DNA of 64,000 nt from Erwinia sp. SLM-02 (GTDB lineage: Bacteria > Pseudomonadota > Gammaproteobacteria > Enterobacterales > Enterobacteriaceae): NCBI RefSeq assembly GCF_037450285.1, contig NZ_JAQISN010000002.1, positions 1-64,000 of the forward strand. Reading direction: 5' to 3'. Every line of letters begins with the position of its first letter. Position 1 is the first letter of the stretch. Below are positions 7,948 to 16,119 of the stretch, piece after piece. The notes below the pieces were generated by a model. The model was not told the DNA's origin and ran no database searches. It saw nothing but the letters and a program-made list of their open reading frames with translations. Made by a program: the position numbers and the translations under genes.

Positions 7948-8997
7948 ATGCGTCATCTCTTCCGATCTTTAACTCTGGCGATTTTTATCGCATCCGTACC
8001 GTTTTTCTCTTATGCCGATCGTCAGGTAACAGACCAGCTTGGCAGGCAGGTTACCATCCCGGACAGGGTTGACCGGGTGGTTGTTCTTCAGCATCAAACC
8101 CTGAACCTGCTGGTCCAGCTGGACGCCACCAGTAAGATGGTGGGGATCCTTGCTAACTGGCGGCAGCAGCTTGGCGACAGCTATGCCCGGCTGGTGCCTG
8201 AACTGACCAAAGTACCGATGCTGGGCGATCTGACTCATGTCGACCTGGAAAAGCTGGTTGCTCTGCATCCTCAGGTAGTGTTTGTCACTAACTACGCACC
8301 GCAGGAGATGATCGACCAGATCCAGCAGCTCGGGATTGCCGTGATTGCCATCTCGCTGCGTGCAGATGATAAGCAACAGAGCCATCTCAACCCCGATTTG
8401 CAGAACGAAGAACAGGCTTACAACCAGGGTCTGAAAGACGGAATCCGCTTAATCGGCACGGTGGTTAACCAGCAGCAGCAGGCAGAGGCGCTGATTAAAG
8501 CCACTTTCAGCCTGCGTCAGCAAACCACCGACCGCCTGAAGGACATTCCTGCCGCCCAGCGCATCCGCGTGTATATGGCGAACCCCGATCTGACGACCTA
8601 CGGTTCAGGGAAATATACCGGCCTGATGATGAACCACGCCGGAGCGATGAACGTGGCGGCCGCGACGGTAAAAGGCTATAAGCAGGTTTCGATGGAGCAG
8701 ATACTGGCCTGGGATCCTCAGGTGATCTTTGTGCAGGACCGTTATCCACAGGTGGTGGAAGAGATTTACCAACAGCCTAACTGGCAGGCGTTAGAGGCGG
8801 TAAAAAATCATCGCGTTTATCTGATGCCGGAATATGCCAAGGCGTGGGGATATCCGATGCCGGAAGCGATGGCGCTGGGCGAACTGTGGATGGCGAAAAA
8901 GCTTTATCCCGAAAAATTCAAGGATATCGACATGCAGCAGCAGGCTGAAAGCTGGTATCAGCGCTTTTACCGCACACACTACAACGGCAGCAACTGA
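7948..8997 (+). CDS. Periplasmic substrate-binding protein, FecB/BtuF (cluster A-II) type
   Basis: A 349-residue secreted protein with a Sec signal (about 1-23, cut after FFSYA). The mature part has the two-lobe PBP fold of iron/B12/metal uptake: QVTIPDRVDRVVVLQ at the N-lobe, a long linking helix (about 145-190), and QILAWDPQVIFV in the C-lobe. Family members bind siderophores, haem, cobalamin, or oxyanions such as molybdate/tungstate (H. influenzae MolA). No permease, ATPase or TonB receptor gene is next to it. The stop overlaps the next start by one base (TGATG), so it is coupled to a ModA-like protein, which hints at an oxyanion ligand. Specificity is not proven. Confidence 0.75.
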   Translation: MRHLFRSLTLAIFIASVPFFSYADRQVTDQLGRQVTIPDRVDRVVVLQHQTLNLLVQLDATSKMVGILANWRQQLGDSYARLVPELTKVPMLGDLTHVDLEKLVALHPQVVFVTNYAPQEMIDQIQQLGIAVIAISLRADDKQQSHLNPDLQNEEQAYNQGLKDGIRLIGTVVNQQQQAEALIKATFSLRQQTTDRLKDIPAAQRIRVYMANPDLTTYGSGKYTGLMMNHAGAMNVAAATVKGYKQVSMEQILAWDPQVIFVQDRYPQVVEEIYQQPNWQALEAVKNHRVYLMPEYAKAWGYPMPEAMALGELWMAKKLYPEKFKDIDMQQQAESWYQRFYRTHYNGSN

Positions 8998-9716
8998 TGC
9001 AGCCGCTGCGCGTGCTGGCCGCCGGAAGCCTGCGTCCCGTCTGGTCGGCGATGGCTGAGCACTTTCGGAATGAGTATCCGCCCGGTATTGAAACGCAGTT
9101 TGGTCCGGCCGGTCTGCTCCGGCAGCGCATCGAACAGGGTGAATCCTGCGATCTGTTTGCCTCAGCTAATCTGGCGCATCCGCAGGCGCTACGACAGTCA
9201 GGCCGGGCACTGCAGGTCGCCGCCTTTTGCCGCAACTCACTGTGCCTGAATGTACGCCGGGAGCTCGGTAACCTTTCCTGGCTGCAGCTGTTGCAGCATC
9301 CGCAACTGCGTATCGCCACCTCAACGGCCGGCAGCGACCCCTGCGGTGATTATGCATGGCAGATGTTCGACAGGCTGGCTTTGTGGGATAGCGAACTGGG
9401 GGAAAACCTCAGGCAGCGCGCCCGGATGGTGGTTGGAGGGGAACACTCCCCGGCGATCCCACCGGGTATGCAGGCGGCTTCGTGGATTATCGAGTCAGAC
9501 CAGGCCGATATTTTTATTGGCTACAGCAGCTACGGCCATCGGCGAGAGCACAACAGCCGGATTGCGACGGTCAGTATTCCTCAGGAATGGCAGCCGTCAG
9601 CCATCTATGGGTTTGCGGTTTGCGATCCGCGCGCACAGCCTCTGGGTGATTTTTTACTGTCGGAAGAGGCACAGGCCATTTTACGCCAGTATGGTTTTGG
9701 CGCGGCGGGGGCGTAG
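8997..9716 (+). CDS. ModA-like extracellular-type solute-binding protein without signal peptide
   Basis: A 239-residue member of the molybdate/sulfate-type binding-protein family (PBP type II): LRVLAAGSLRPVWSAMAEHF at the N-terminus, the FGPAGLLRQRIEQGESCDLFASAN segment matching ModA (split here: FGPAGLLRQRIEQGE, then CDLFASAN), and a late SDQADIFIGYSSY match. Unlike ModA, it begins directly at the mature fold with no hydrophobic leader, so it should stay in the cytoplasm unless the start is wrong; the ATG is fixed by one-base overlap with the preceding gene. Possible roles are oxyanion sensing or a cytoplasmic carrier. No modBC genes are present. Confidence 0.7.
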   Translation: MQPLRVLAAGSLRPVWSAMAEHFRNEYPPGIETQFGPAGLLRQRIEQGESCDLFASANLAHPQALRQSGRALQVAAFCRNSLCLNVRRELGNLSWLQLLQHPQLRIATSTAGSDPCGDYAWQMFDRLALWDSELGENLRQRARMVVGGEHSPAIPPGMQAASWIIESDQADIFIGYSSYGHRREHNSRIATVSIPQEWQPSAIYGFAVCDPRAQPLGDFLLSEEAQAILRQYGFGAAGA

Positions 9717-9751
9717 GACGCGCGAGAAGAGACAAACAGCAGAGCTGGCAG

Positions 9752-9823
9752 GCAAAAAAAAGACAGCCCGGCGGCAATTACCGTTCACTCAGCGTGCCCG
9801 GTAATCACTCAACGGCTGTCCTT
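9752..9823 (-). terminator. Terminator of the aroF-tyrA operon
   Basis: On the minus strand an outer stem GACAGCC / GGCTGTC encloses an inner one (ATTACCG / CGGTAAT), and is followed by T8. It lies between the convergent ModA-like gene and tyrA. Confidence 0.75.
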
Positions 9824-9841
9824 CTTACTCAATGCGGAAAA

Positions 9842-10963
9842 TCAGGCCCGGCTGTCGTTTGCCTGGCGCAGCAGCGTTCGGCTCTCGGCCTGGAAGCGCT
9901 TCGCGTAGTCGCCAAACCAGTGTTCAACCCGGCGGAAGCTGTCAATAAACGCCTGCTTGTCACCGTGCTCCAGCAGCTTAATCGCCTCGCCAAACCGCGC
10001 GTAGTAACGCTTAATCAGCGCCAGGTTGCTCTCTGAAGACATAATGATGTCCGCGTAAAGCTGCGGGTCCTGCGCGAACAGACGGCCGACCATCGCCAGC
10101 TCAAGCCGGTAGATAGGTGAAGACAGCGCCAGCAGCTGTTCCAGCTGTACGTTCTCTTCGGCCAGATGCAGGCCATAAGCGAAGGTAGCAAAGTGGCGCA
10201 GCGCCTGAATAAACGCCATATTCTGGTCGTGCTCGACCGCACTGATGCGATGAAGGCGCGCGCCCCAGACCTGAATCTGTTCCAGGAACCACTGATAGGC
10301 TTCAGGCTGGCGGCCGTCACACCATACCACCACCTGTTTCGCCAGACTGCCGCTGTCCGGGCCAAACATCGGGTGCAGGCCCAACACCGGCCCACCGTGT
10401 GCGGCCAGCATCGCCTGCAGCGGTTTATTTTTCACCGATGCCAGATCGACCAGAATGCAGTCCTGCGGCAGCGGTGGCAGTTCGGCGATTACCTGTTCGG
10501 TCAGATGGATCGGCACGCTGATAATCACCATTCCGGCATCGGCCAGCAGAGCTTCCGCCTGATGATGTTCCTCTTTGTCGAGGATCTTCACCTGATAGCC
10601 CGAAAGGGTCAGCATTTTTTCAAACAGCCGCCCCATCTGCCCTTTACCACCGACAATCACCACCGGACGCAGTTCCGGGTTTAGCGTTTTGAAACCTTTA
10701 TCATTTTCACTGGTATAGGATTCACGCATGACCCGGCGCAGCACATCTTCAATCAGATCCGGCGGTACGCCGAGCAGCTCGGCTTCTTTGCGGCGCGAGG
10801 CCAGCATGGTGGCCTCGCGTTCCGGTACATAGATCGGTAATCCGTAGCGGCTTTTCACTTCCCCCACTTCCGCTACCAGCTCCAGCCGTTTAGCCAGCAA
10901 ATCCAGTAGCGCTTTGTCCACTTCATCAATTTGATCGCGCAGTGCGGTCAGTTCAGCCACCAT
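9842..10963 (-). CDS. tyrA: TyrA, bifunctional chorismate mutase T / prephenate dehydrogenase
   Basis: Converts chorismate to prephenate and oxidatively decarboxylates it to 4-hydroxyphenylpyruvate with NAD+. The 373 residues match E. coli. An AroQ mutase domain (1-90; LRDQIDEVDKALLDLLAKR) precedes the dehydrogenase (about 99-373) with Rossmann loop VGGKGQMG and the HPMFGPD motif. The ATG is 15 bp after aroF, the conserved aroF-tyrA operon. Repression by TyrR-tyrosine through the aroF promoter is expected. Confidence 0.98.
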   Translation of the reverse strand: MVAELTALRDQIDEVDKALLDLLAKRLELVAEVGEVKSRYGLPIYVPEREATMLASRRKEAELLGVPPDLIEDVLRRVMRESYTSENDKGFKTLNPELRPVVIVGGKGQMGRLFEKMLTLSGYQVKILDKEEHHQAEALLADAGMVIISVPIHLTEQVIAELPPLPQDCILVDLASVKNKPLQAMLAAHGGPVLGLHPMFGPDSGSLAKQVVVWCDGRQPEAYQWFLEQIQVWGARLHRISAVEHDQNMAFIQALRHFATFAYGLHLAEENVQLEQLLALSSPIYRLELAMVGRLFAQDPQLYADIIMSSESNLALIKRYYARFGEAIKLLEHGDKQAFIDSFRRVEHWFGDYAKRFQAESRTLLRQANDSRA

Positions 10964-10978
10964 AACTCGTTAATCCTC

Positions 10979-12049
10979 TTACTGCAGACGTGCCGCCAGT
11001 ACGCCGCTGAGATCCTGATGAATTTCACGCAGCAGGCTTTCAGTCGTTTCCCAGTTGATGCAGGCATCGGTGACCGAAACACCGTAGCGCATTTCACTGC
11101 GCGGCTGCTCGGAAGACTGATTGCCTTCATTAAGGTGACTTTCCAGCATCAGACCGATAATTGAACGGTTACCGTCTTTGATCTGTGCCACTGCAGATTC
11201 AGCTACGCCCGACTGGCGGCGGAAATCTTTATTCGAATTGCCGTGACTGCAATCTATCATCAAGGATGGGCGGAGTCCCGCCTGCTGCATCTCTTTTTCA
11301 CACTGAGCCACATCTTCCGGGCCGTAGTTTGGTTTTTTACCGCCGCGCAGGATCACGTGTCCGTCCGGGTTACCCTGGGTTTGCAGCAGGCAGACCTGGC
11401 CGGCCTGGTTAATACCGACGAAACGGTGCGGCATCGCTGCGGCGCGCATGGCGTTAATGGCGGTGCCCAGGCTGCCATCGGTGCCGTTTTTAAAACCAAC
11501 CGGCATCGACAGGCCAGACGCCATTTCACGGTGTGTCTGCGACTCGGTGGTACGCGCTCCGATAGCGGACCAGCTGAACAGATCGCCCAGGTACTGCGGG
11601 CTGTTCGGATCCAGCGCTTCGGTCGCCAGCGGCAGGCCCATTTCAACCAGGTTCAGCAGCAGCTGGCGCGCAATGTGCAGGCCACCTTCCATATCAAAAG
11701 TGTTATCCATGTGCGGATCGTTAATCAGGCCTTTCCAGCCAACGGTGGTACGCGGCTTTTCAAAGTAAACGCGCATCACAATGTACAGCTGGTCACCCAC
11801 CTGGTCCGCCAGGGTTTTCAGATGACGTGCGTATTCCAGCGCCGCATCCGTATCGTGAATCGAACAAGGCCCGCACACCACCAGCAGACGGTGATCTTTA
11901 CCGTTGATGATGTCAGAAATGGTCTGGCGTGAAGCGGCAATTTGCTGCTCCAGCGCGCCGTTCAGCGGGAAACGTTTTTTCAGTTCCTCTGGGGTAATCA
12001 GAACCTGTTCATCAGCGATATGAATGTTGTTCAGCGCATCTTTTTGCAT
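10979..12049 (-). CDS. aroF: AroF, tyrosine-sensitive DAHP synthase
   Basis: Condenses phosphoenolpyruvate and erythrose 4-phosphate, the first step of the shikimate pathway. The 356-residue product starts MQKDALNNIHIADEQVL, the AroF N-terminus, which is why the ATG at 12049 was taken over an upstream in-frame ATG that overlaps the AGGA ribosome-binding site. Family motifs: VVCGPCSIHD, EKPRTTVGWKGL, GARTTESQTHRE and DCSHGNSNKD. Linkage to tyrA identifies it as the Tyr-sensitive isozyme rather than AroG or AroH. Confidence 0.96.
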   Translation of the reverse strand: MQKDALNNIHIADEQVLITPEELKKRFPLNGALEQQIAASRQTISDIINGKDHRLLVVCGPCSIHDTDAALEYARHLKTLADQVGDQLYIVMRVYFEKPRTTVGWKGLINDPHMDNTFDMEGGLHIARQLLLNLVEMGLPLATEALDPNSPQYLGDLFSWSAIGARTTESQTHREMASGLSMPVGFKNGTDGSLGTAINAMRAAAMPHRFVGINQAGQVCLLQTQGNPDGHVILRGGKKPNYGPEDVAQCEKEMQQAGLRPSLMIDCSHGNSNKDFRRQSGVAESAVAQIKDGNRSIIGLMLESHLNEGNQSSEQPRSEMRYGVSVTDACINWETTESLLREIHQDLSGVLAARLQ

Positions 12050-12382
12050 GATCGTAATCCTGGGCAATTCGATTAATAGGGATCCTCAATGAGGTTGAAA
12101 AGAACTGTATCACAATGCGTACATTACTCAACCCCTGCATGTACACTTTTATTACCACCCGCATTATAAATACGCCGATCACTAGATATAGTTCAATGTA
12201 ATCAATTATTTATATATTAAAAATCAAAGCAAGCAGCCATCAACATAAGTAAACATTTATTTACATCCTGCTATTTAATAAAAAACCCTGTCTTTTCCGT
12301 CACCTGCCGTTCTGGTCCGTCCGCACTATGGTATTGTTGGCGTTTATCAATGATTGATTAAGGCAATACCCAGGGGGAGTGA
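12050..12382. promoter_or_regulatory. aroF-tyrA regulatory region with TyrR box
   Basis: This 333-bp non-coding gap is AT-rich. A strong TyrR-like box AGTAAA-N6-TTTACA lies at 12248-12265 (consensus TGTAAA-N6-TTTACA). A weaker one, TGTACA-N6-TTACCA, is at 12140-12157. A minus-strand promoter candidate TTGAGT-16-TACAGT is just downstream of the weak box. This resembles the multi-box aroF operator of E. coli; exact start site unknown. Confidence 0.65.
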
Positions 12383-12910
12383 ATGGAATTTATCATGCGG
12401 GAATTTGAGGATGCTGATGCAGCGGCCTTCGCGCTGGCGGTTAATCAGTCACTGGATACCCTGCTGCCGTGGATGACATGGGCACATAAGAATTATACGG
12501 AAGATGAGGCCCGGCTCTGGTTTCACCTGACTCAGCTACAGCGCCAGCAGGGTACGGCCAATGAGCTGGGTCTGTTCGCCGCCGATGGCCGCCTGCTGGG
12601 CGGGGCCGGTATACGCTACAGCAGCAATCCCCTCATCCCCTGCTCCCTGGGCTACTGGGTCCGCAGCAGCGAACAGCGCCAGGGGATTGCCAGCAATGCG
12701 GTTCTCCGCCTGGCAAGCCATGCTTTCAGCCAGCCGGACATTGATGTGATTGAGATCCTTGCCGCAGAGAGAAATATCGCCAGCCGTACCGTTGCCGAAA
12801 AAGTGGGGGCGAAGACTATCGCGATCCGCTACGGGCTGATCGTGCTGGACAGCGGTCCGGTCAGCACCGTTATCTATCATCTGCATCGCCCTTCCCCGGA
12901 AGAGCGTTAA
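12383..12910 (+). CDS. GNAT-family N-acetyltransferase (RimJ/RimL-like)
   Basis: A 175-residue single-domain acetyltransferase. It begins with the RimJ/RimL-type pattern MREFEDADAAAFALAVN and LLPWMTWAHKNYT, has the acetyl-CoA-binding segment LGYWVRSSEQRQGIASNAV, with R/QxxGI/xG-like loop at about 97-103, and ends with the conserved RTVAEKVGAK helix. Relatives acetylate ribosomal-protein N-termini or small amines; substrate unknown here. A strong GGGGGAG site precedes the ATG. It is not part of the E. coli gene order at this locus (yfi genes lie there), so it is accessory. Confidence 0.82.
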   Translation: MEFIMREFEDADAAAFALAVNQSLDTLLPWMTWAHKNYTEDEARLWFHLTQLQRQQGTANELGLFAADGRLLGGAGIRYSSNPLIPCSLGYWVRSSEQRQGIASNAVLRLASHAFSQPDIDVIEILAAERNIASRTVAEKVGAKTIAIRYGLIVLDSGPVSTVIYHLHRPSPEER

Positions 12911-12975
12911 GATAATATTGTCAGGCCAGGCCGACTCCGATAGCATTCTGTTTTACCTGCACAGGATAATTAGCC

Positions 12976-13674
12976 ATGACGTCTCACGTTCGCTTAGCCC
13001 TGATTGGAGATTACCGCGCCGAGGCGGTTGCTCATCAGGCCATTCCTCTGGCGGTGGATCTTGCCGCTCACTCCCTGAATCTCAATGTCACTGCCGAATG
13101 GCTACCAACGCCGGACCTTACCGATCCGTCAGTGCTGGCCAGATATGATGCCCTCTGGCTGGTTCCCGGCAGTCCCTACCTGAATGATGACGGTGCGTTT
13201 ATGGCAATCCGCCATGCGCGTGAAAGCAGTCTGCCGTTTCTGGGCTCCTGCGGCGGCTTTCAGTATGCGGTGGTGGAATATGCCCGCAACGTTCTGGGCT
13301 GGAAGGATGCGGGCCATGCCGAAACCGACAGCGGCGGGCGCCTGGTCATTGCGCCGTTGAGCTGTTCACTGGTAGAAAAGACCGGCACTATCGTTATTCA
13401 GCCCGACACGCGGCTGGCCGGACTGTACGGTAAACGTGAGATTGAGGAAGGCTACCACTGTAACTATGGCGTGAATGCTGATTTTGTCAGCGAGCTGCAG
13501 TCCCACTCGCTGCGAATCAGCGCTCACGATCTTGATGGTGATGTTCGCGCCATTGAGCTGCCCGGGCATCCGTTCTTTATGGCCACCCTGTTCCAGTCGG
13601 AACGTGCCGCCCTGCGTAATGAACTGTCGCCGATGGTCGTTGAGCTTCTGCGCGTGGCCAGCCAGCACGCATAA
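12976..13674 (+). CDS. CTP-synthase-like class I glutamine amidotransferase homologue
   Basis: A 232-residue stand-alone domain resembling the C-terminal glutaminase of PyrG. The nucleophile elbow FLGSCGGFQYAVVEYARNVL (Cys92) is very like PyrG, and the EGYHCNYGVN segment (158-167) and GHPFF (197-201) follow the same order. At the position of the catalytic His-Pro-Glu the protein has Gln207-Ser-Glu209, so the usual His of the Cys-His-Glu triad appears absent. Relatives are annotated as CTP synthase-like glutamine amidotransferases; physiological role unknown. No synthetase domain or partner is adjacent. Confidence 0.75.
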   Translation: MTSHVRLALIGDYRAEAVAHQAIPLAVDLAAHSLNLNVTAEWLPTPDLTDPSVLARYDALWLVPGSPYLNDDGAFMAIRHARESSLPFLGSCGGFQYAVVEYARNVLGWKDAGHAETDSGGRLVIAPLSCSLVEKTGTIVIQPDTRLAGLYGKREIEEGYHCNYGVNADFVSELQSHSLRISAHDLDGDVRAIELPGHPFFMATLFQSERAALRNELSPMVVELLRVASQHA

Positions 13675-13682
13675 AAATAAAT

Positions 13683-13709
13683 AGGGCCACGAGAGCGTCT
13701 GGCCCCGTT
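13683..13709 (+). terminator. Possible terminator hairpin
   Basis: GGGCCA / TGGCCC stem with a 10-base loop follows the amidotransferase-like gene; the downstream tract GTTATTCTCGTTATT is only partly T-rich. Confidence 0.45.
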
Positions 13710-13736
13710 ATTCTCGTTATTGCAATCAGTCTTACT

Positions 13737-13827
13737 TTCCGTGCTGAGCTTTGCCTGGCATTCCGTACTCAGCCCTGCCTGGCTTTCCGTACTGAGCTGA
13801 GCCTAGCTTTCCGTACTCAGCGAAGCC
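13737..13827 (-). repeat. 24-bp tandem repeat, 3.8 copies, across the DMT-permease stop codon
   Basis: Units begin TTCCGTACTGAGC on the plus strand at 13737, 13761, 13785 and 13809 (last one 19 bp). On the minus strand each unit is eight codons, in frame with the permease, encoding LSTES-(Q or stop)-A-x. The permease C-terminus is the first unit; its Gln-equivalent codon is TAG, and further units lie beyond the stop. Confidence 0.9.
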
Positions 13828-14726
13828 ACGATCCGCCGATTACGCCGCTCAAAGTACATCGAAATCATTCCCCCTGATACCACCAGCGCGGCACCGATCA
13901 GCGTTACCGACTCCGGCATATTTCCCCAGAACAGATAACCGATCATAGCCGACCAAATCAGCGTGGTGTAATCAAACGGTGCAAGCAGTGAAGCATCGGC
14001 ATAGCGCAGGCTCAACGTCAGCAGTATTTGCGTAATGCCGCCCAGCAGTCCACAGCTGATGAGTAACACCAGCTGCCGGGTATTCGGTACCGACCAGCCG
14101 AACCACAGCGTGGTCAGTGAAGTCAGCGTGGTCATGACCGCAAACCAGAAAGCAATCGCTCCCGGCTTTTCAATACCGTTCAGATAGCGGATCTGAATCG
14201 ACGCGCCGGCAATACACACCGCGGCCGCTAATGCGAGGATGATTCCCAGGGAGGAGGTCCAGCTGACGGAGGTAAACGCCCCCTCACGATTAAAGAACAG
14301 GTGCCCCGACAGCATAACCAGAATGCCGGCAAACCCGGCAGCAACGGCTATCCAGCGATAAAACTTCACTTTTTCCCGCAGAATAACCGCCGCCATGACT
14401 ACGGTAATCAGCGGAGCGGCATAGTTGATCGCCGTTACGTCAACGAGGGAAATATAGATCAGCGAAAGATAACTAAAGTAGAGCCCGCCGGTACCGGCCA
14501 GGCCGCGCACAAAGTGCCCGCGAACGTTCTTCGTCCTGATGCCGTCCAGAATACTGCCCTGACACCACAGCCAGATAAACAGAGGGATCAGCGCGATAAA
14601 CGATCGGAAGAAAATCACTTCACCGACGGGGATGCTGCCGTCGAGGTCTTTAACACAGGCCATCATCAGCGTTGAACTCAGCGCCGCGGCGATTTTCATC
14701 GAAATACCCGTCGAAGGGCTACTCAT
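13803..14726 (-). CDS. DMT superfamily (EamA) permease
   Basis: A 307-residue inner-membrane protein with about ten transmembrane helices arranged as two EamA repeats (about 10-140 and 160-295). Features include the ...SLVDVTAINYAAPLIT and ...ADASLLAPFDYTTLIW segments at equivalent places in each half, a usual EamA feature. Members export amino acids, metabolites or drugs; substrate unknown. The start has no strong ribosome-binding site, and Met10 is a possible alternative. The coding end LSTES-stop lies in a 24-bp tandem repeat that stays open in frame beyond the TAG. Confidence 0.85.
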   Translation of the reverse strand: MSSPSTGISMKIAAALSSTLMMACVKDLDGSIPVGEVIFFRSFIALIPLFIWLWCQGSILDGIRTKNVRGHFVRGLAGTGGLYFSYLSLIYISLVDVTAINYAAPLITVVMAAVILREKVKFYRWIAVAAGFAGILVMLSGHLFFNREGAFTSVSWTSSLGIILALAAAVCIAGASIQIRYLNGIEKPGAIAFWFAVMTTLTSLTTLWFGWSVPNTRQLVLLISCGLLGGITQILLTLSLRYADASLLAPFDYTTLIWSAMIGYLFWGNMPESVTLIGAALVVSGGMISMYFERRNRRIVASLSTES

Positions 14727-14855
14727 ATCAGGAAAGGTTCCGACAGTGGGGATATTAAACCAACATACTCGCTACGCTGTTTAAATGAGCTTTTAAATCA
14801 GTGCATAACGGCATTAAATTTTTTATTTCTGCCCTGGTCGGCAGAGAATTTTCCA

Positions 14856-14893
14856 TAAAAAAAAGGGGCTAGCAGACGCTAACCCCTTTTTAC
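14856..14893 (-). terminator. Terminator of the rpsP-rimM-trmD-rplS operon
   Basis: GGGGTTAGC / GCTAGCCCC stem with a GTCT loop, T8 on the minus-strand exit and T5 on the other: strong and bidirectional. Confidence 0.92.
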
Positions 14894-14913
14894 TATTAAC
14901 TATCAGATGTCGC

Positions 14914-15264
14914 TTAAGCGCCCAGACGTTCTTTGATACGTGCAGACTTACCAGTACGCTCACGCAGGTAGTACAGTTTAGCTTTACGCACAGCACCGCG
15001 ACGTTTCACGGTAATGCTGTCAATAACTGGGGAGTGAGTCTGGAATACACGCTCAACGCCTTCGCCATTGGAAATTTTGCGAACAGTGAATGCAGAGTGC
15101 AGACCGCGGTTACGAATAGCGATAACCACGCCCTCGAATGCCTGCAGACGCTTTTTAGCACCTTCAACGACCCATACTTTCACTTCCACGGAATCACCCG
15201 GACGGAATGAAGGTACGTCTTGCTTCAGCTGTTCTTCTTCAAGTTGCTTGATAATGTTGCTCAT
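14914..15264 (-). CDS. rplS: Ribosomal protein bL19
   Basis: Large-subunit protein at the 30S-50S interface. The 116-residue product starts MSNIIKQLEEEQLKQDVPSF; this ATG is the family start, and an upstream in-frame ATG would add 24 unrelated residues. Conserved stretches: GDSVEVKVWVVEG and RERTGKSARIKERL. Last gene of rpsP-rimM-trmD-rplS. Confidence 0.98.
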   Translation of the reverse strand: MSNIIKQLEEEQLKQDVPSFRPGDSVEVKVWVVEGAKKRLQAFEGVVIAIRNRGLHSAFTVRKISNGEGVERVFQTHSPVIDSITVKRRGAVRKAKLYYLRERTGKSARIKERLGA

Positions 15265-15313
15265 AATTAAATCTCTTATCCTGGGTAAACTGATAGTTAA
15301 GGCGAACCCGGCA

Positions 15314-16084
15314 TTATGCCTGTCCAGCCGTCTCATCGTTTTGTTGCCTGGCGTGTTCCCGTTGGAACTCGGCCAGCAACTTTGCTTGCTCTACAGTCAG
15401 AGCCAGGTTTTCCAGAAGTTCAGGTCTTCTAAGCCAGGTACGGCCCAGCGACTGTTTCAGACGCCACCGGCGAATATCGGCATGGTTGCCCGACAGCAGA
15501 ACTGGCGGAACCTCCATCCCTTCTAACACTTCAGGGCGGGTGTAGTGTGGGCAATCCAGCAAACCGTCAGAAAACGAATCTTCTTCCGCCGACGCCTGTT
15601 TCCCCAGCACTCCCGGAATAAACCGGGAAACCGAGTCAATCAGCGTCATTGCTGGCAGCTCGCCACCGCTGAGTACGTAATCCCCAATCGACCATTCTTC
15701 ATCGATTTCGGTTTTGATTACGCGCTCATCAATCCCTTCATAACGACCACAGACCAGAATTAACTTCTGATTGGTCGCCAGTTCGCAAACTCCATCTTGA
15801 TCGAGTTTGCGGCCCTGAGGTGAAAGATAAATCACCTTAACGCCTTCCCCTGCCGCCGCTTTTGCTGCGTGAATGGCATCCCGTAAGGGCTGAACCATCA
15901 TTAGCATTCCCGGACCGCCGCCGTATGGACGTTCATCCACGGTACGATGACGATCGTGAGCGAAATCACGAGGACTCCAGCTCTGAATGCTGAGCAGGCC
16001 ATTTTTTACTGCCCGGCCAGTTACTCCGTAATCGGTAACTGCGCGAAACATTTCAGGAAACAGGCTGATTATGCCAATCCACAT
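15314..16084 (-). CDS. trmD: TrmD, tRNA (guanine-N1-)-methyltransferase
   Basis: Methylates G37 of tRNAs reading CNN codons, preventing +1 frameshifts. It is a SPOUT-class knotted dimer. The 256-residue protein starts MWIGIISLFPEMFRAVTDYG; the ATG at 16084 gives the family N-terminus and avoids an upstream in-frame start that would overlap rimM. Knot motifs: PYGGGPGM, LVCGRYEGIDERV, and DYVLSGGELPA. Third gene of the operon, 35 bp after rimM. Confidence 0.97.
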   Translation of the reverse strand: MWIGIISLFPEMFRAVTDYGVTGRAVKNGLLSIQSWSPRDFAHDRHRTVDERPYGGGPGMLMMVQPLRDAIHAAKAAAGEGVKVIYLSPQGRKLDQDGVCELATNQKLILVCGRYEGIDERVIKTEIDEEWSIGDYVLSGGELPAMTLIDSVSRFIPGVLGKQASAEEDSFSDGLLDCPHYTRPEVLEGMEVPPVLLSGNHADIRRWRLKQSLGRTWLRRPELLENLALTVEQAKLLAEFQREHARQQNDETAGQA

Positions 16085-16119
16085 ACTTTGCGCCGGAGTA
16101 TTACCGTTTTGTTCGGAGT

